Of a DNA stretch of 64,000 nucleotides, positions 1 through 10,251 are shown in pieces (position 1 is the stretch's first letter; each line of letters starts with the position of its first letter). Under the pieces are notes generated by a model. That model saw nothing but the letters and a program-made list of their open reading frames with translations. It did not search any database and was not told the origin of the DNA. The position numbers and the translations under genes were made by a program. The DNA is from Metapseudomonas boanensis (GTDB taxonomy: Bacteria; Pseudomonadota; Gammaproteobacteria; Pseudomonadales; Pseudomonadaceae): positions 1 through 64,000 of the forward strand of contig NZ_JAGTIS010000007.1 in NCBI RefSeq assembly GCF_018704125.1, in the 5' to 3' direction.

Positions 1-503
1 TGGCCATCTCACGGCCACTGCTGAAGATCCCCGCCCATGGCAAAGCCTCGGTGGACATCCTCTACCAGGGTCAGGGGCTCCCTGTTGACCGGGAGTCTTA
101 CTTCTTGCTCAGTGTGCTGGAGGTCCCCAAACAAGCATCGGCAAAAAACGTCATCCAGATCGCCCTGAAACACAATCTGAAGTTGTTGTATCGCCCAAAG
201 TTGCCCGGCACGCCGTTGGCGGCAGCGGAGTCGCTGCGCTGGACCCGCGCAAGCGCTGTCGGCCCGGCACAGCTGAAGGTCCGCAATGATTCACCCTACT
301 ACGTGACCCTGACCGAAATCGGCCTGCAAGACGAACAGGGCAACGCCTGCGGAACCCAGACAGAACACCTGATGGTCGCCCCGATCTCCACCTTCGACCT
401 GTCCGTTGCCGATTGCATGAAGCCAGTGACCACGCTGACCTACGGCACCATCGACGACGGCAACGTTGCCCACCCGCACCGCGCCCACATCAGTACGCGC
501 TGA
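1..503 (+). CDS. Periplasmic fimbrial chaperone (PapD-like), 5' truncated by window edge
   Basis: This is the C-terminal part of a PapD-type chaperone, which folds and delivers pilin subunits to an outer-membrane usher. The frame is open from base 3 to the stop at 501, so the start lies outside the window. The visible part covers the end of the first Ig-like domain (PLLKIPAHG, then the DRESYF and LEVPK strands typical of PapD proteins) and the second domain. A GTG at 51 is internal, because the conserved strand before it is still in frame. The stop is 21 bases before the adhesin gene, as in the tail of a chaperone-usher operon. Confidence 0.85.
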   Translation, partial: AISRPLLKIPAHGKASVDILYQGQGLPVDRESYFLLSVLEVPKQASAKNVIQIALKHNLKLLYRPKLPGTPLAAAESLRWTRASAVGPAQLKVRNDSPYYVTLTEIGLQDEQGNACGTQTEHLMVAPISTFDLSVADCMKPVTTLTYGTIDDGNVAHPHRAHISTR

Positions 504-524
504 CATCTGCCGAGGCCGCTTCCA

Positions 525-1508
525 ATGAGACTCAATTTATTTGCCATCGCCGCATTGTTTGCATGCTCGTACACCCCTGAAGGCCATGCAGACCAATACA
601 CCTGCACCACCACCCTAGGTCACAGTTCACACTATTACCTAGGTATCAATGAAACGGTCACCGTGCCGAACTCCGTTCCGGCTGGCACCATCTTCTGGCG
701 TTCAGCTGAACAACACCTCGCTTACAAGTGCTGGCTTGGCCCCTCCGGGTTCACAACAAAATTCAAACTCAATCCAGACAGAATAATCTTTGGCCCCGAC
801 GTCGGCCTGGGCGTCACCATCGATGGCAAGGATCACCTCCTCTCCATTGGCCAAGAAGTGGATGGACACTATCTTCCCAGCCACCATGGCGTTGGAGGCC
901 AGATTAATGCCAACGATTTCAGGTACTACACCCTGTCCTTGTATCTGGTGAAGAAATCGCCGGCCGGCCTGCCGGAAAAAAACACCACGGTCCCGCTCAG
1001 CAACCTCACTCTGTATCGGATCGGAAAACAAGGCGGCTCGTTGTACACCTCGCTTTCTGTGGAACTCAAAAACCTGGACACAAGCGTCATCCCTTGCCAA
1101 TCCACGGTCAGCATCAGCCCTACGACGATCGATTTCGGTAACGTCAGCTCGTCCAACGCAACGGCGGGACAAGAAATCGCTCGAAGAACCTTTCGCATCG
1201 CCGAGCAGCGAACCTGCACCAGTCCGACCATTTATGGCCTCAATGGCATGCTGACGCCGACGAGCAATGCCACCCTGGCGGATAACCAGGGCACGTTGGT
1301 GCCAAACGACAATAGCTCGGTGGGCATTTCCATCTTCGATCAGGAAAGCCAGAACCCGATTCCTTTCAAGCGCCAGTTCACGATCACCCCGCGCGTGGAT
1401 ACCACCGGTAATGTCCGCGAATTCGAAGCCAGCCTGAAATGGCGCACCAGCACGCCCAAGCTGGGCGAATTCAACGCGGGTGCAGTGCTCGAAGTGTTTT
1501 ACCGCTAA
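525..1508 (+). CDS. Fimbrial tip adhesin / pilin-like protein
   Basis: A 327-residue exported protein. Residues 1-22 form a signal peptide ending in GHA before DQYTC. The length suggests two domains: an N-terminal receptor-binding-like half and a C-terminal pilin half that starts near VSISPTTIDFGNV, a motif shared by many fimbrial subunits. The C-terminus (GAVLEVFYR) has the alternating hydrophobic pattern and penultimate Tyr that PapD chaperones recognise. It directly follows the chaperone gene. The receptor is unknown, and assignment to a named Cup system is not possible without the usher. Confidence 0.75.
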   Translation: MRLNLFAIAALFACSYTPEGHADQYTCTTTLGHSSHYYLGINETVTVPNSVPAGTIFWRSAEQHLAYKCWLGPSGFTTKFKLNPDRIIFGPDVGLGVTIDGKDHLLSIGQEVDGHYLPSHHGVGGQINANDFRYYTLSLYLVKKSPAGLPEKNTTVPLSNLTLYRIGKQGGSLYTSLSVELKNLDTSVIPCQSTVSISPTTIDFGNVSSSNATAGQEIARRTFRIAEQRTCTSPTIYGLNGMLTPTSNATLADNQGTLVPNDNSSVGISIFDQESQNPIPFKRQFTITPRVDTTGNVREFEASLKWRTSTPKLGEFNAGAVLEVFYR

Positions 1509-1509
1509 C

Positions 1510-2418
1510 TCAGTCCTCGCTGCCCAGACCCGCCTCCAGCTTGCGCCAGAGCAAGCGCACCGCCGCCTTGCGTACCAGGGCGCAGCGGTACATGCGGATT
1601 TCCAGCGGCACATGCCACTGGCTGCCGCCGCATACCACCAGGTCACCGCGCGCCAACTCGGCCTGGGCGCTGAAGCGCGGCACCCAGGCCACCCCCAGGC
1701 CTTGCAGGGCCATGCTCTTCAGGCTGTCGGCCATGGCCGTCTCGTAGACGGTGGTAGAGCGTAGGGCGCGTTGGCGCAGCAGGAGGTTCACCGACCGGCC
1801 GAGGAAGGCGCCGGCGCTGTAGGCCAGCAGCGGCACGCTCTGTCCGCTGTCCAGTTCGTAGAGCGGCTTGCCATCCGGGCCCACGGCGCAGACGGGCAGC
1901 ATCTCGGTGCGGCCCAGGTGCATCGACGGAAAGATTTCCGGGTCCATCTGCAGGGCCGCATCCGGGTCGTAGAAGGCCAGGATCAGGTCACAGCCGCCCT
2001 CGCGCAGCGAGTGCACCGCCTCACCGACGTTGGTAGCGATCAGCCGGCTGGCAATGTTCAGGCCGTCGGCCCGCAGGCGTGCGATCCACTGCGGGAAAAA
2101 GCCCAGGGCCAGGGAGTGGGCGGCGGCGAACTGCAGCACCTCGCCCTGCTGGCCTTCCAGGTGGTGCAGGTGACGCACCACCTCGCCCAATTGCTCGACC
2201 ATGTTGCGCGCCGTCACCAGGAACAGTTGGCCGGACTCGGTGAGTTCCACCGGCGTACGTGCGCGGTTGACCAGGGTCAGGCCCAGCGCCGACTCCAGGC
2301 TGCGAATACGCCGACTGAAGGCCGGCTGGGTGACGAAACGCCGCTCGGCGGCCTGGGAAAAGCTGCGGGTACTGGCCAGGGCGACGAAATCTTCCAGCCA
2401 TTTAGTTTCCAGGTTCAT
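1510..2418 (-). CDS. LysR-family regulator, HypT/YjiE-like
   Basis: A 302-residue LysR-type regulator. The N-terminal winged helix runs over residues 1-60 (FVALASTRSFSQAAERRFVT, then QPAFSRRIRSLE). The phrase NLETKWLEDF at the start resembles E. coli HypT, a hypochlorite-responsive LysR protein, but that is similarity only. I used the ATG at 2418; upstream in-frame codons would add a non-conserved leader. It is divergent from aspA, as in the PAO1 PA5428/PA5429 arrangement, so control of aspA is plausible but unproven. Confidence 0.85.
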   Translation of the reverse strand: MNLETKWLEDFVALASTRSFSQAAERRFVTQPAFSRRIRSLESALGLTLVNRARTPVELTESGQLFLVTARNMVEQLGEVVRHLHHLEGQQGEVLQFAAAHSLALGFFPQWIARLRADGLNIASRLIATNVGEAVHSLREGGCDLILAFYDPDAALQMDPEIFPSMHLGRTEMLPVCAVGPDGKPLYELDSGQSVPLLAYSAGAFLGRSVNLLLRQRALRSTTVYETAMADSLKSMALQGLGVAWVPRFSAQAELARGDLVVCGGSQWHVPLEIRMYRCALVRKAAVRLLWRKLEAGLGSED

Positions 2419-2596
2419 GGTGAATTCCGGGGTGCTCTGTTTTGGTGCGCACGTTTGCGGGGCAATCCGCGTCACACGGACATTATGCCGATTTTGCATA
2501 CCCCAGCGAATAACAGCATTGGCCGCCAAACGGCTACAGGCCTAGATTATTGGGCATCGCGGCGCTAGCCGTGCTCCTTCAGAGATGAATTGCATC

Positions 2597-4021
<1,425 letters not shown>

Positions 4022-4068
4022 TCAGCCAACGAACTCACCAGGAGGGGCCTCGCCCCTTCATCCTTCGA

Positions 4069-4095
4069 GGATGGCCACCGGCCATCCTTTTTTTT
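4069..4095 (+). terminator. Rho-independent terminator of aspA
   Basis: Perfect 8-bp stem GGATGGCC/GGCCATCC with a three-base loop, followed by eight T residues. It lies 48 bases after the aspA stop. Confidence 0.9.
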
Positions 4096-4114
4096 GCCTG
4101 TGGAAAACCTAGCC

Positions 4115-4179
4115 GTAGGAGCGAGCTCTGCTCGCGAATGAGCTTGGCCAGAAAGCTTCGCGGGCCAGCTCGCTCCTAC
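4115..4179. repeat. REP-like palindromic repeat
   Basis: Two inverted arms, GTAGGAGCGAGC and GCTCGCTCCTAC, enclose CTCGCGAA-type sequence. This is the common Pseudomonas extragenic palindrome. It sits between the convergent ends of aspA and the MocR gene. Confidence 0.85.
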
Positions 4180-5642
4180 AAGAGCCAGGCCGTCCTGAGG
4201 GTGCGAATCGCCTCAGCGATCTGCGCCTCCGGTACGGCGGCGAAGCCCAGCACCAGTCCGGCACGGTTATCCACAGGGACTTCCGACTCTTCCAGCCAGT
4301 AATCACTGAGGCCGTTCAGCTCCACACCAACCTTCTGCGCAGCCGCAATCAGTTCGCGCTCACGGGCCAAGCTGTCGACGCGCACGCACAGGTGCAGCCC
4401 CGCCTCAACCGGCGGCATTGGGGCACAACCGGGAATCGCCACGGGCCAGTCCCGCAACAGCGCGTCGCGGCGGGCGCGGGCGGCCTTGCGCATGCGACGA
4501 ATATGGCGCTGGAAGTGACCGGCGGCGATGAACTCGGCCATCACCGCCTGGGTACCGATCTCGGAATGGCGCATATCCAGCGCCCGTCGCTGGGCGAAAG
4601 CCCCGGCAAGGCGCTTGGGCAGCACCAGGTAGCCAAGGCGCAGGGCGGGGAAGGCAATCTTGCAGAAGGTGCCGACATAGAGCACCCGCCCCAGACGGTC
4701 GAGAGCGGCCAGGGGCGCCAGCGGCGTGCCGCTGTAGCGGTACTCGCCGTCGTAGTCGTCCTCGACTATCCAACCATCGCAACGCTCGGCCCACTCCAGC
4801 AACTCCAGGCGCCGCGCCAGGGACAGGGTGACGCCGGTGGGGTATTGGTGCGAGGGCGTTACGTAGGCCAGCCGGCAATCGCCCAGCCGCGCCAGTTCGG
4901 CAGTGTCCAATCCATCGTCATCCACAGAGACGCCGCAGAGCTGAGCGCCCGCCACGGCAAAGGCATGACCGGCGGCCCGGTAGCCGGGGTTTTCGACGGC
5001 CACGCGATCGCCGGGTTCGACCAGCAGCTGGGCACACAGGCTGATAGCCTGTTGCGCGCCGCAGGTGATCACCACCTGGGTCGGATCACAGTCCAGTCCA
5101 CGGGTATTGCGCAGGTAGGCAGCGACCAGTTCGCGCAGCACCGGGTCGCCAGCCGGGTCGCCATAGCCCAGTCGGGCCGCAGAAGGTTTGCGCCAGAAGC
5201 GCGCCTGCAACCGCGCCCAGGTTTCGAAGGGAAACAGGTCGAAGGCTGGCACGCCTACACGGAAGGCACGGGGCGGGCCCGCCACGGGTGCGGGCAGATG
5301 GTGCCGTTGCAGACGCTGCAACGCCGTGCCCGGCGCAGGGCCGCTGGCTTCCGGCGCGGGCGGGCGTTGGCCACCGGCGAGTTCGGCGACATAGGTGCCA
5401 TCACCCACGCGGCCGTCGATGTACCCCTCAGCGTAGAGTTGGTCGAAGGCACGGGTCACCGTATTCCGCGACACGCCGAGCAGCGTCGCCAGGTCACGGC
5501 TTGCGGGCAAGCGTGAGCGGCTGCGCAGGCGACCATCGAGGATGCGCTCGCGCAGGGCCTGATAGAGCTGGCGGGCGAGGCCCTGGCTCGGGTCGAGCCG
5601 GATACCTGACAGGTCGATGGGAAGGGGCGGCGTGGCGGGCAT
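4176..5642 (-). CDS. MocR/PdxR-type regulator (GntR helix-turn-helix fused to aminotransferase-like domain)
   Basis: A 488-residue chimera. Residues ~15-80 are a GntR winged helix (LPASRDLATLLGVSRNTVTRAF). The rest is a fold-type I aminotransferase domain, including ITCGAQQAISL, the EDDYDGEYRY segment and the PLP-lysine region GTFCKIAFPALRLG. Such proteins use PLP or a PLP adduct as effector rather than catalysing transamination. It is divergent from the FMN-binding protein gene 100 bases away, its likely target. Corresponds to PAO1 PA5431 by position. Confidence 0.88.
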   Translation of the reverse strand: MPATPPLPIDLSGIRLDPSQGLARQLYQALRERILDGRLRSRSRLPASRDLATLLGVSRNTVTRAFDQLYAEGYIDGRVGDGTYVAELAGGQRPPAPEASGPAPGTALQRLQRHHLPAPVAGPPRAFRVGVPAFDLFPFETWARLQARFWRKPSAARLGYGDPAGDPVLRELVAAYLRNTRGLDCDPTQVVITCGAQQAISLCAQLLVEPGDRVAVENPGYRAAGHAFAVAGAQLCGVSVDDDGLDTAELARLGDCRLAYVTPSHQYPTGVTLSLARRLELLEWAERCDGWIVEDDYDGEYRYSGTPLAPLAALDRLGRVLYVGTFCKIAFPALRLGYLVLPKRLAGAFAQRRALDMRHSEIGTQAVMAEFIAAGHFQRHIRRMRKAARARRDALLRDWPVAIPGCAPMPPVEAGLHLCVRVDSLARERELIAAAQKVGVELNGLSDYWLEESEVPVDNRAGLVLGFAAVPEAQIAEAIRTLRTAWLL

Positions 5643-5741
5643 GACGGGCCTCTAATTGGCACTCTCTATCTGGCTGAAATTGGATCTTACAACAGACCAA
5701 TATCCTGCCTAGCATGGACCCATATCGCCAGGAGATCCGCC

Positions 5742-6377
5742 ATGTACCTGCCCGCCACCTTCCGCCAGAACGACCTGGCCCAACTGCACGCACAAATCCG
5801 CCAGACGCCCCTGGCAATCCTCACCAGCACGGGTAGCCAGGGCCTGCAAGCCAGTCACCTGCCGCTGCTGCTGGAGGCCGGCGAAGGCGAATTCGGCACC
5901 CTCTACGGCCACTTCGCCCGGGCCAATCCGCAGTGGCGCGACCTGGCCGCAGGCGCCGAAGTACTCGTGGTGTTCCCCGGTCCGGACGCCTACGTCAGCC
6001 CGTCCTGGTACCCGGCCAAGGCCGAGCACGGCAAGGTGGTGCCGACCTGGAACTACATCAGCGTGCATGCCTGGGGCCAAGCGGAAGTATTCGACGAACC
6101 CGAGCGCTTGCTGCAGCTGGTCAGCCGCCTCAGCGACCACCACGAAGCTGGGCGGCCGCAGCCCTGGTCGGTCGAGGAAGCCCCGCGCGATTACCTGGAC
6201 AGCATGCTCCGCGCTATCGTCGGCTTCGTCCTGCCGATCCGTCGCCTGGAAGGCAAATGGAAGCTCAGCCAGAACCGCTCCGCCGCCGACCAGGCCGGCG
6301 TGCGCGAAGGCCTCGGCGCCTCGGCCAAGGTCCGCGACCACGAACTGGCGGCGCGCATGGCTGAAGCCAACGACTGA
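5742..6377 (+). CDS. FMN-binding PaiB-like protein
   Basis: A 211-residue protein of the PaiB/FMN-binding negative regulator family, with a split-barrel flavin fold. Family features include the N-terminal MYLPATFRQNDLAQLHAQIRQ-like start, SHLPLLLE, GHFARANPQW and the VPTWNYISVHAWG segment. B. subtilis PaiB is linked to sporulation and protease repression; proteobacterial members probably act as flavin-dependent redox proteins. Good start, 21 bases before the following GNAT gene, so the three genes from here to 7539 likely form one operon. Confidence 0.85.
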   Translation: MYLPATFRQNDLAQLHAQIRQTPLAILTSTGSQGLQASHLPLLLEAGEGEFGTLYGHFARANPQWRDLAAGAEVLVVFPGPDAYVSPSWYPAKAEHGKVVPTWNYISVHAWGQAEVFDEPERLLQLVSRLSDHHEAGRPQPWSVEEAPRDYLDSMLRAIVGFVLPIRRLEGKWKLSQNRSAADQAGVREGLGASAKVRDHELAARMAEAND

Positions 6378-6397
6378 ACCCACCAGAAGGAACGACC

Positions 6398-6850
6398 ATG
6401 TCCTCCACGCCGCTCGAAATCCGCCCCGTCAGTGGAGCCAACCACGCCGCCTGGCTGCCGCTTTGGCAGGGCTACCAGCAGTTCTACAAGACCGCCATCG
6501 CGGAGGAAACCAGCGCCGTGACCTGGCAGCGTTTCCTCGATCCGGCCGAGCCGATGCACGCCGCGCTGGCCTGGAGGGATGGCCGCGCAGTGGGTCTGGT
6601 GCACTGGATCTTCCACCGCTCCTGCTGGACGGTCGGCGACTACTGTTACCTGCAGGATCTGTATGTGGCAGAGGGCCTGCGCGGTGAAGGCATTGGCCGC
6701 CAGCTGATCGAGCACGTCTACGCCCAGGCTCACGCGGCAGGTGCTTCGCGCGTGCATTGGCTGACCCACGAAACCAATGCCGACGCCATGCAGCTCTATA
6801 ACCACATCGCCGATCGCTCGGGCTTTCTCCAGTACCGCAAATTGCTTTGA
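6398..6850 (+). CDS. GNAT-family N-acetyltransferase
   Basis: A 150-residue single-domain acetyltransferase. The acetyl-CoA loop is LYVAEGLRGEGIGRQLIEHV (the R-x-x-G-x-G/A motif) near residues 90-108, followed by the fourth-motif strand with HETNADAMQLYNH. The substrate cannot be told from sequence. A GAAGGAACG ribosome site precedes the ATG. The stop overlaps the region just upstream of the next GNAT gene. Confidence 0.88.
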   Translation: MSSTPLEIRPVSGANHAAWLPLWQGYQQFYKTAIAEETSAVTWQRFLDPAEPMHAALAWRDGRAVGLVHWIFHRSCWTVGDYCYLQDLYVAEGLRGEGIGRQLIEHVYAQAHAAGASRVHWLTHETNADAMQLYNHIADRSGFLQYRKLL

Positions 6851-6864
6851 ACAGGAGTGATGCC

Positions 6865-7539
6865 ATGAACTCGCAAGCCCTGCCCGACTGGCAGCCCCGC
6901 CCTTCCCCGGTGCGCGAACCACTGGAGGGCCGCTTCGTGCGCCTGGAGCCTCTCGACCCTGCCAAACATGGCGACGACCTGTGGCTGGCGCTGCAAGGCC
7001 CTGACCCGGCGCTCTGGGACTATCTGGGCTACGGTCCCTTCGCCAACCGCGAACCCTTCGATGCCTGGCTGGCCGGCAACGCAGCCAGCGCCGACCCGCT
7101 GTTCTTCACCGTGATCGACCGCGCCAGTAGTCGTGCGCTGGGCGTGCTCAGCTACCTGCGCATCGCGCCGAAGGACGGCTGCATCGAGATCGGACACATT
7201 GCCTTTGGCAAGGCCATGCAGCGAACGCCAGGCTCTACCGAGGCGGTCTGGCTGCTGGCCCGGCACGCTTTCGACGACCTCGGCTATCGACGACTGGAGT
7301 GGAAGTGCAATGCCGAGAATGCTCGCTCCATGCGCGCCGCCGAACGCCTGGGCTTTACCTACGAGGGCCTGTTTCGCCAGCACATGGTGATCAAGGGGCA
7401 CAACCGCGACACGGCCTGGTTCGCCCTCATCGATGGGGAATGGCCGGCGCGGCGCGAGGCCTTCGAGCGCTGGCTGGCTGTGGATAACTTCGATGCCGAG
7501 GGCCGGCAGAAGCGGCGGCTGGAGGAGTTGCGGGGCTGA
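6865..7539 (+). CDS. GNAT-family N-acetyltransferase (RimJ/RimL-like)
   Basis: A 224-residue acetyltransferase of the group that modifies N-terminal amines or small amines. It has the LEPLDPAKHGDDLW start, EIGHIAFGKAMQ and the WKCNAENARSMRAAERLGFTYEG signature near the C-terminus. I chose the ATG at 6865, preceded by ACAGGAG; an ATG at 6847 overlaps the previous gene's stop and has no ribosome site. Substrate unknown. Confidence 0.88.
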   Translation: MNSQALPDWQPRPSPVREPLEGRFVRLEPLDPAKHGDDLWLALQGPDPALWDYLGYGPFANREPFDAWLAGNAASADPLFFTVIDRASSRALGVLSYLRIAPKDGCIEIGHIAFGKAMQRTPGSTEAVWLLARHAFDDLGYRRLEWKCNAENARSMRAAERLGFTYEGLFRQHMVIKGHNRDTAWFALIDGEWPARREAFERWLAVDNFDAEGRQKRRLEELRG

Positions 7540-7616
7540 GCCCTTCCGGGACCGCTGCACGGTCCTTGGCGAATGATCCGATTGTACGGAGCCAAGCCCA
7601 ACAGCGAGCCTTCCCC

Positions 7617-7680
7617 GTAGCAGCGAGCGTGCTCGCGAAAAGGCACCCTGCCTACCCATTCGCGAGCAAGCTCGCTCCTA
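7617..7680. repeat. REP-like palindromic repeat
   Basis: Inverted arms GTAGCAGCGAGC and GCTCGCTCCTA with internal GCTCGCGAA / TTCGCGAGC. Located between the GNAT gene and the convergent regulator gene. Confidence 0.85.
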
Positions 7681-7699
7681 TATCGTTCCCGCCGCCTGC

Positions 7700-8518
7700 T
7701 TACTCGATCTCGAACAGACCGTTCTTCAGCGGCGCAACATTAAGGCGCTGGCGCACGTCGTCGTCGATGCGCGGGTCGTCGGGGCGGTAGAGCTTTACCT
7801 GACGGTAGGCGGCGACGCGGTTGATCTCCGGACCGAGGAACTCCCAAACCACGCGGGTGCAGGCCGGGTTGCGCCGGTCACCGCTGGAGACGCCGGTCTT
7901 CAAGCCGTTGAGGCGGGTGATGCGGCTCTTGTAGCTGGGAATGAGGATGGTCTGGCTCATCTCATTGAGCGTGAGCGACTCGTAGTCCACCAGGAACAGC
8001 CGGTCCTGCAACTGGAAGGCCGCGCCCCGGTAGCAGCAGCGCACCCAATCCGCGGCCTCCACGTTGGTGCTGCTGGATCGCTCTTGCCGCTCCTGGCGCT
8101 CGAAGAGGAAGTTGCCGTCGTCTTCCCACAGGCGCACCAGCGACAGCAGGACGGTGCCGGGCACCGACATGCAGTTGGAGTATTCGAAGTAGAAGCCGCA
8201 GTAGCGCGACAGGTCGCCGGATTGTTCGCGCAGCGGGGCGAGCAGCTCCAGCAGCGGGTCGCTCCGGCTGGAGGAATCCTGGCCCGGAGCGCGCGTTCCC
8301 AGCAGGCGGGCGAACGGCTCCGGCGGCAGCGCCAGTTCGTAGTCCTCGACGCCGAAGAAATCACAGATGCGCTTGAGGTTGTAGGTGGTCGGCCGGCTTT
8401 GCCCGTTCAGGTACTTGTTGAATTGGGCACGGTTGATTCCGAGTTTGCGACAGACTTCCGCGATTGAGCGGTAATGGCTGCAAAGAAGCTTGAGATTGTT
8501 GCCGAGATACTCCGCCAT
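7700..8518 (-). CDS. Helix-turn-helix (XRE/Cro-like) transcriptional regulator
   Basis: A 272-residue protein. The first ~60 residues form a Cro-type helix-turn-helix (SIAEVCRKLGINRAQFNKYLNG, PTTYNLKRICDFFGV). The long C-terminal part is not a family I recognise and may be a ligand-sensing domain. It is divergent from the AGCS symporter gene with a 191-base gap, so it probably regulates the symporter and possibly the asparaginase gene. The ATG at 8518 fits the domain start. Confidence 0.8.
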   Translation of the reverse strand: MAEYLGNNLKLLCSHYRSIAEVCRKLGINRAQFNKYLNGQSRPTTYNLKRICDFFGVEDYELALPPEPFARLLGTRAPGQDSSSRSDPLLELLAPLREQSGDLSRYCGFYFEYSNCMSVPGTVLLSLVRLWEDDGNFLFERQERQERSSSTNVEAADWVRCCYRGAAFQLQDRLFLVDYESLTLNEMSQTILIPSYKSRITRLNGLKTGVSSGDRRNPACTRVVWEFLGPEINRVAAYRQVKLYRPDDPRIDDDVRQRLNVAPLKNGLFEIE

Positions 8519-8709
8519 ACCACCGTCCCGCCTGATGCGAATGGCGCGATTATAGCGTCAACTCGCGCAAACTCGGTGCAACCCGCGAAATTGTTCTCAA
8601 CCTGCATATGCACAACCATTCGCCTCCCTTCCAGCGATTCGCGCCATCGCGCCTGGCTTGTCTCGCTGCCGGTCCCAACAACAATTCAAACTGGATCAGG
8701 TGAATCGTC

Positions 8710-10155
8710 ATGCTCGATATCCTCAACGATTTCCTCTGGGGCAAGCTGCTGATCGTCGTCCTCGTCGGTCTCGGCCTGTTCTTCTCCATCAGCTCGCGCT
8801 TCGTGCAGTTCCGCTACTTCAGCGACATGTTCCGCATCTTCGGCCAGGCACTGCAGCGCAAGGAAGGCCAACTGAGCAGCTTTCAGGCACTGATGCTGTC
8901 GGTTGCCGGCCGTGTCGGCGCGGGCAACATCGCGGGCGTCGCCGTCGCCATCATGCTCGGCGGCCCCGGCGCGGTGTTCTGGATGTGGGTGGTGGCGCTG
9001 CTCGGTATGGCGACCAGCTACTTCGAATGCTCCCTGGCCCAGCTCTACAAACGTCGTGAAGCCGACGGCACCTACCGAGGCGGCCCGGCTTTCTACATCC
9101 TCCACGGTCTGGGCCTGCGCTGGCTGGCGGTGGTTTTCTCGATTCTGCTGCTGGTGACCTTCGGCTTCGGCTTCAACGCCGTGCAGTCTTTCACCGTCGC
9201 GACCTCCTTGCATGACACCTTCGGCCTGCCGACCTGGATCAGCGGGGTCGCCCTGGTGGGCGTGATCGGCCTGATCGTGTTCGGCGGCATCAAGCGCATC
9301 GCCAGCATGGCCGACGTGCTGGTGCCGATCATGGCAGGCAGCTACATCGCCATGGCCCTGTTCGTGCTGGGCAGCAACATCAGCGAAGTGCCGGCGACCC
9401 TGGCGCTGATCGTCAAGAGTGCCTTCGGCCTGGAACCGGCCTTCGCCGGCGGCATCGGCGCAGCGATCCTGATGGGCGTCAAGCGCGGCCTGTTCTCCAA
9501 CGAAGCGGGCCTGGGTAGTGCGCCCAACGTCGCCGCGGTTGCCGAGGTCAAGCACCCGGCAGCCCAGGGCATCGTTCAGTCCCTCAGCGTATTCATCGAC
9601 ACCCTGCTGGTCTGCACCAGCACCGCGCTGATCATCCTGCTCTCCGGCGTCTACCAGCCGGGCAGTGAAATGGCAGGCGTGGTCCTGACCCAGACCGCAC
9701 TGGCGGCCGAGGTCGGCGAGTGGGGTCGTGTGTTCGTGAGCATGGCACTCCTGCTCTTCGTCTTCACCACCCTGGTCTACAACTACTACCTCGGTGAAAA
9801 CGCGCTGAGCTTCTTCAGCACCAAGCGCCCGCTGCTGATCGTCTACCGCGTCCTGGTCATGGCTCTGGTGCTGTGGGGCTCGATGCAGGACCTTTCCACC
9901 GTGTTCGGTTTCGCCGACGTCACCATGGGCCTGCTGGCGTTGGTCAACCTGGTGGCCCTGACGCTGCTGTTCAAGGTGGGCAAGCGCCTGATGCACGACT
10001 ATGACGCACAGGTGAAGGCCGGTATCGAGTCCCCGGTATTCGACGCCGCCAAATTCGCTGATCTCGACCTTGACCGCGCTGCCTGGCCGACCAACCCGGC
10101 TGCACCGACCCCGGTAGCCGAACCCGTCGCCGGCCTGGCGCAAAGCCACCGCTAA
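8710..10155 (+). CDS. Sodium:alanine/glycine symporter (AGCS family)
   Basis: A 481-residue inner-membrane amino acid:Na+ symporter. Family marks are the N-terminal FFSISSRFVQFRYFSDMFRIF, the GRVGAGNIAGVAVAI motif, and KRGLFSNEAGLGSAPN in the second half. It is hydrophobic throughout, with about ten helices. Followed by a GC-rich hairpin and then the asparaginase gene, an arrangement also found at PAO1 PA2252-PA2253. Uptake of asparagine, alanine or glycine is plausible; the exact substrate is not visible. Confidence 0.92.
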   Translation: MLDILNDFLWGKLLIVVLVGLGLFFSISSRFVQFRYFSDMFRIFGQALQRKEGQLSSFQALMLSVAGRVGAGNIAGVAVAIMLGGPGAVFWMWVVALLGMATSYFECSLAQLYKRREADGTYRGGPAFYILHGLGLRWLAVVFSILLLVTFGFGFNAVQSFTVATSLHDTFGLPTWISGVALVGVIGLIVFGGIKRIASMADVLVPIMAGSYIAMALFVLGSNISEVPATLALIVKSAFGLEPAFAGGIGAAILMGVKRGLFSNEAGLGSAPNVAAVAEVKHPAAQGIVQSLSVFIDTLLVCTSTALIILLSGVYQPGSEMAGVVLTQTALAAEVGEWGRVFVSMALLLFVFTTLVYNYYLGENALSFFSTKRPLLIVYRVLVMALVLWGSMQDLSTVFGFADVTMGLLALVNLVALTLLFKVGKRLMHDYDAQVKAGIESPVFDAAKFADLDLDRAAWPTNPAAPTPVAEPVAGLAQSHR

Positions 10156-10178
10156 GCGCGCGTTCCTGCAATACTTAG

Positions 10179-10211
10179 GTGCCGCTCCCCGCTTGGCGCG
10201 GGGAGCGGCAC
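10179..10211 (+). terminator. Strong hairpin between symporter and asparaginase genes
   Basis: A 14-bp perfect stem, GTGCCGCTCCCCGC with its complement, and a five-base loop. No T tract follows, so it may be an mRNA-stabilising or attenuating hairpin rather than a full terminator. Confidence 0.65.
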
Positions 10212-10251
10212 TGTCGTTTCTGCATCTCCACTTCCTGAGTTATCCACACCC

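Noticed and set aside
8686-10149. Long minus-strand open frame opposite the sodium:alanine symporter
   Set aside because: Antisense shadow; charged, His/Gln-rich translation and no motifs.
10240-10248. TTATCCACA directly before the asparaginase start as a regulatory DnaA site
   Set aside because: A single isolated 9-mer in a window with many; nothing else supports control of ansA by DnaA.
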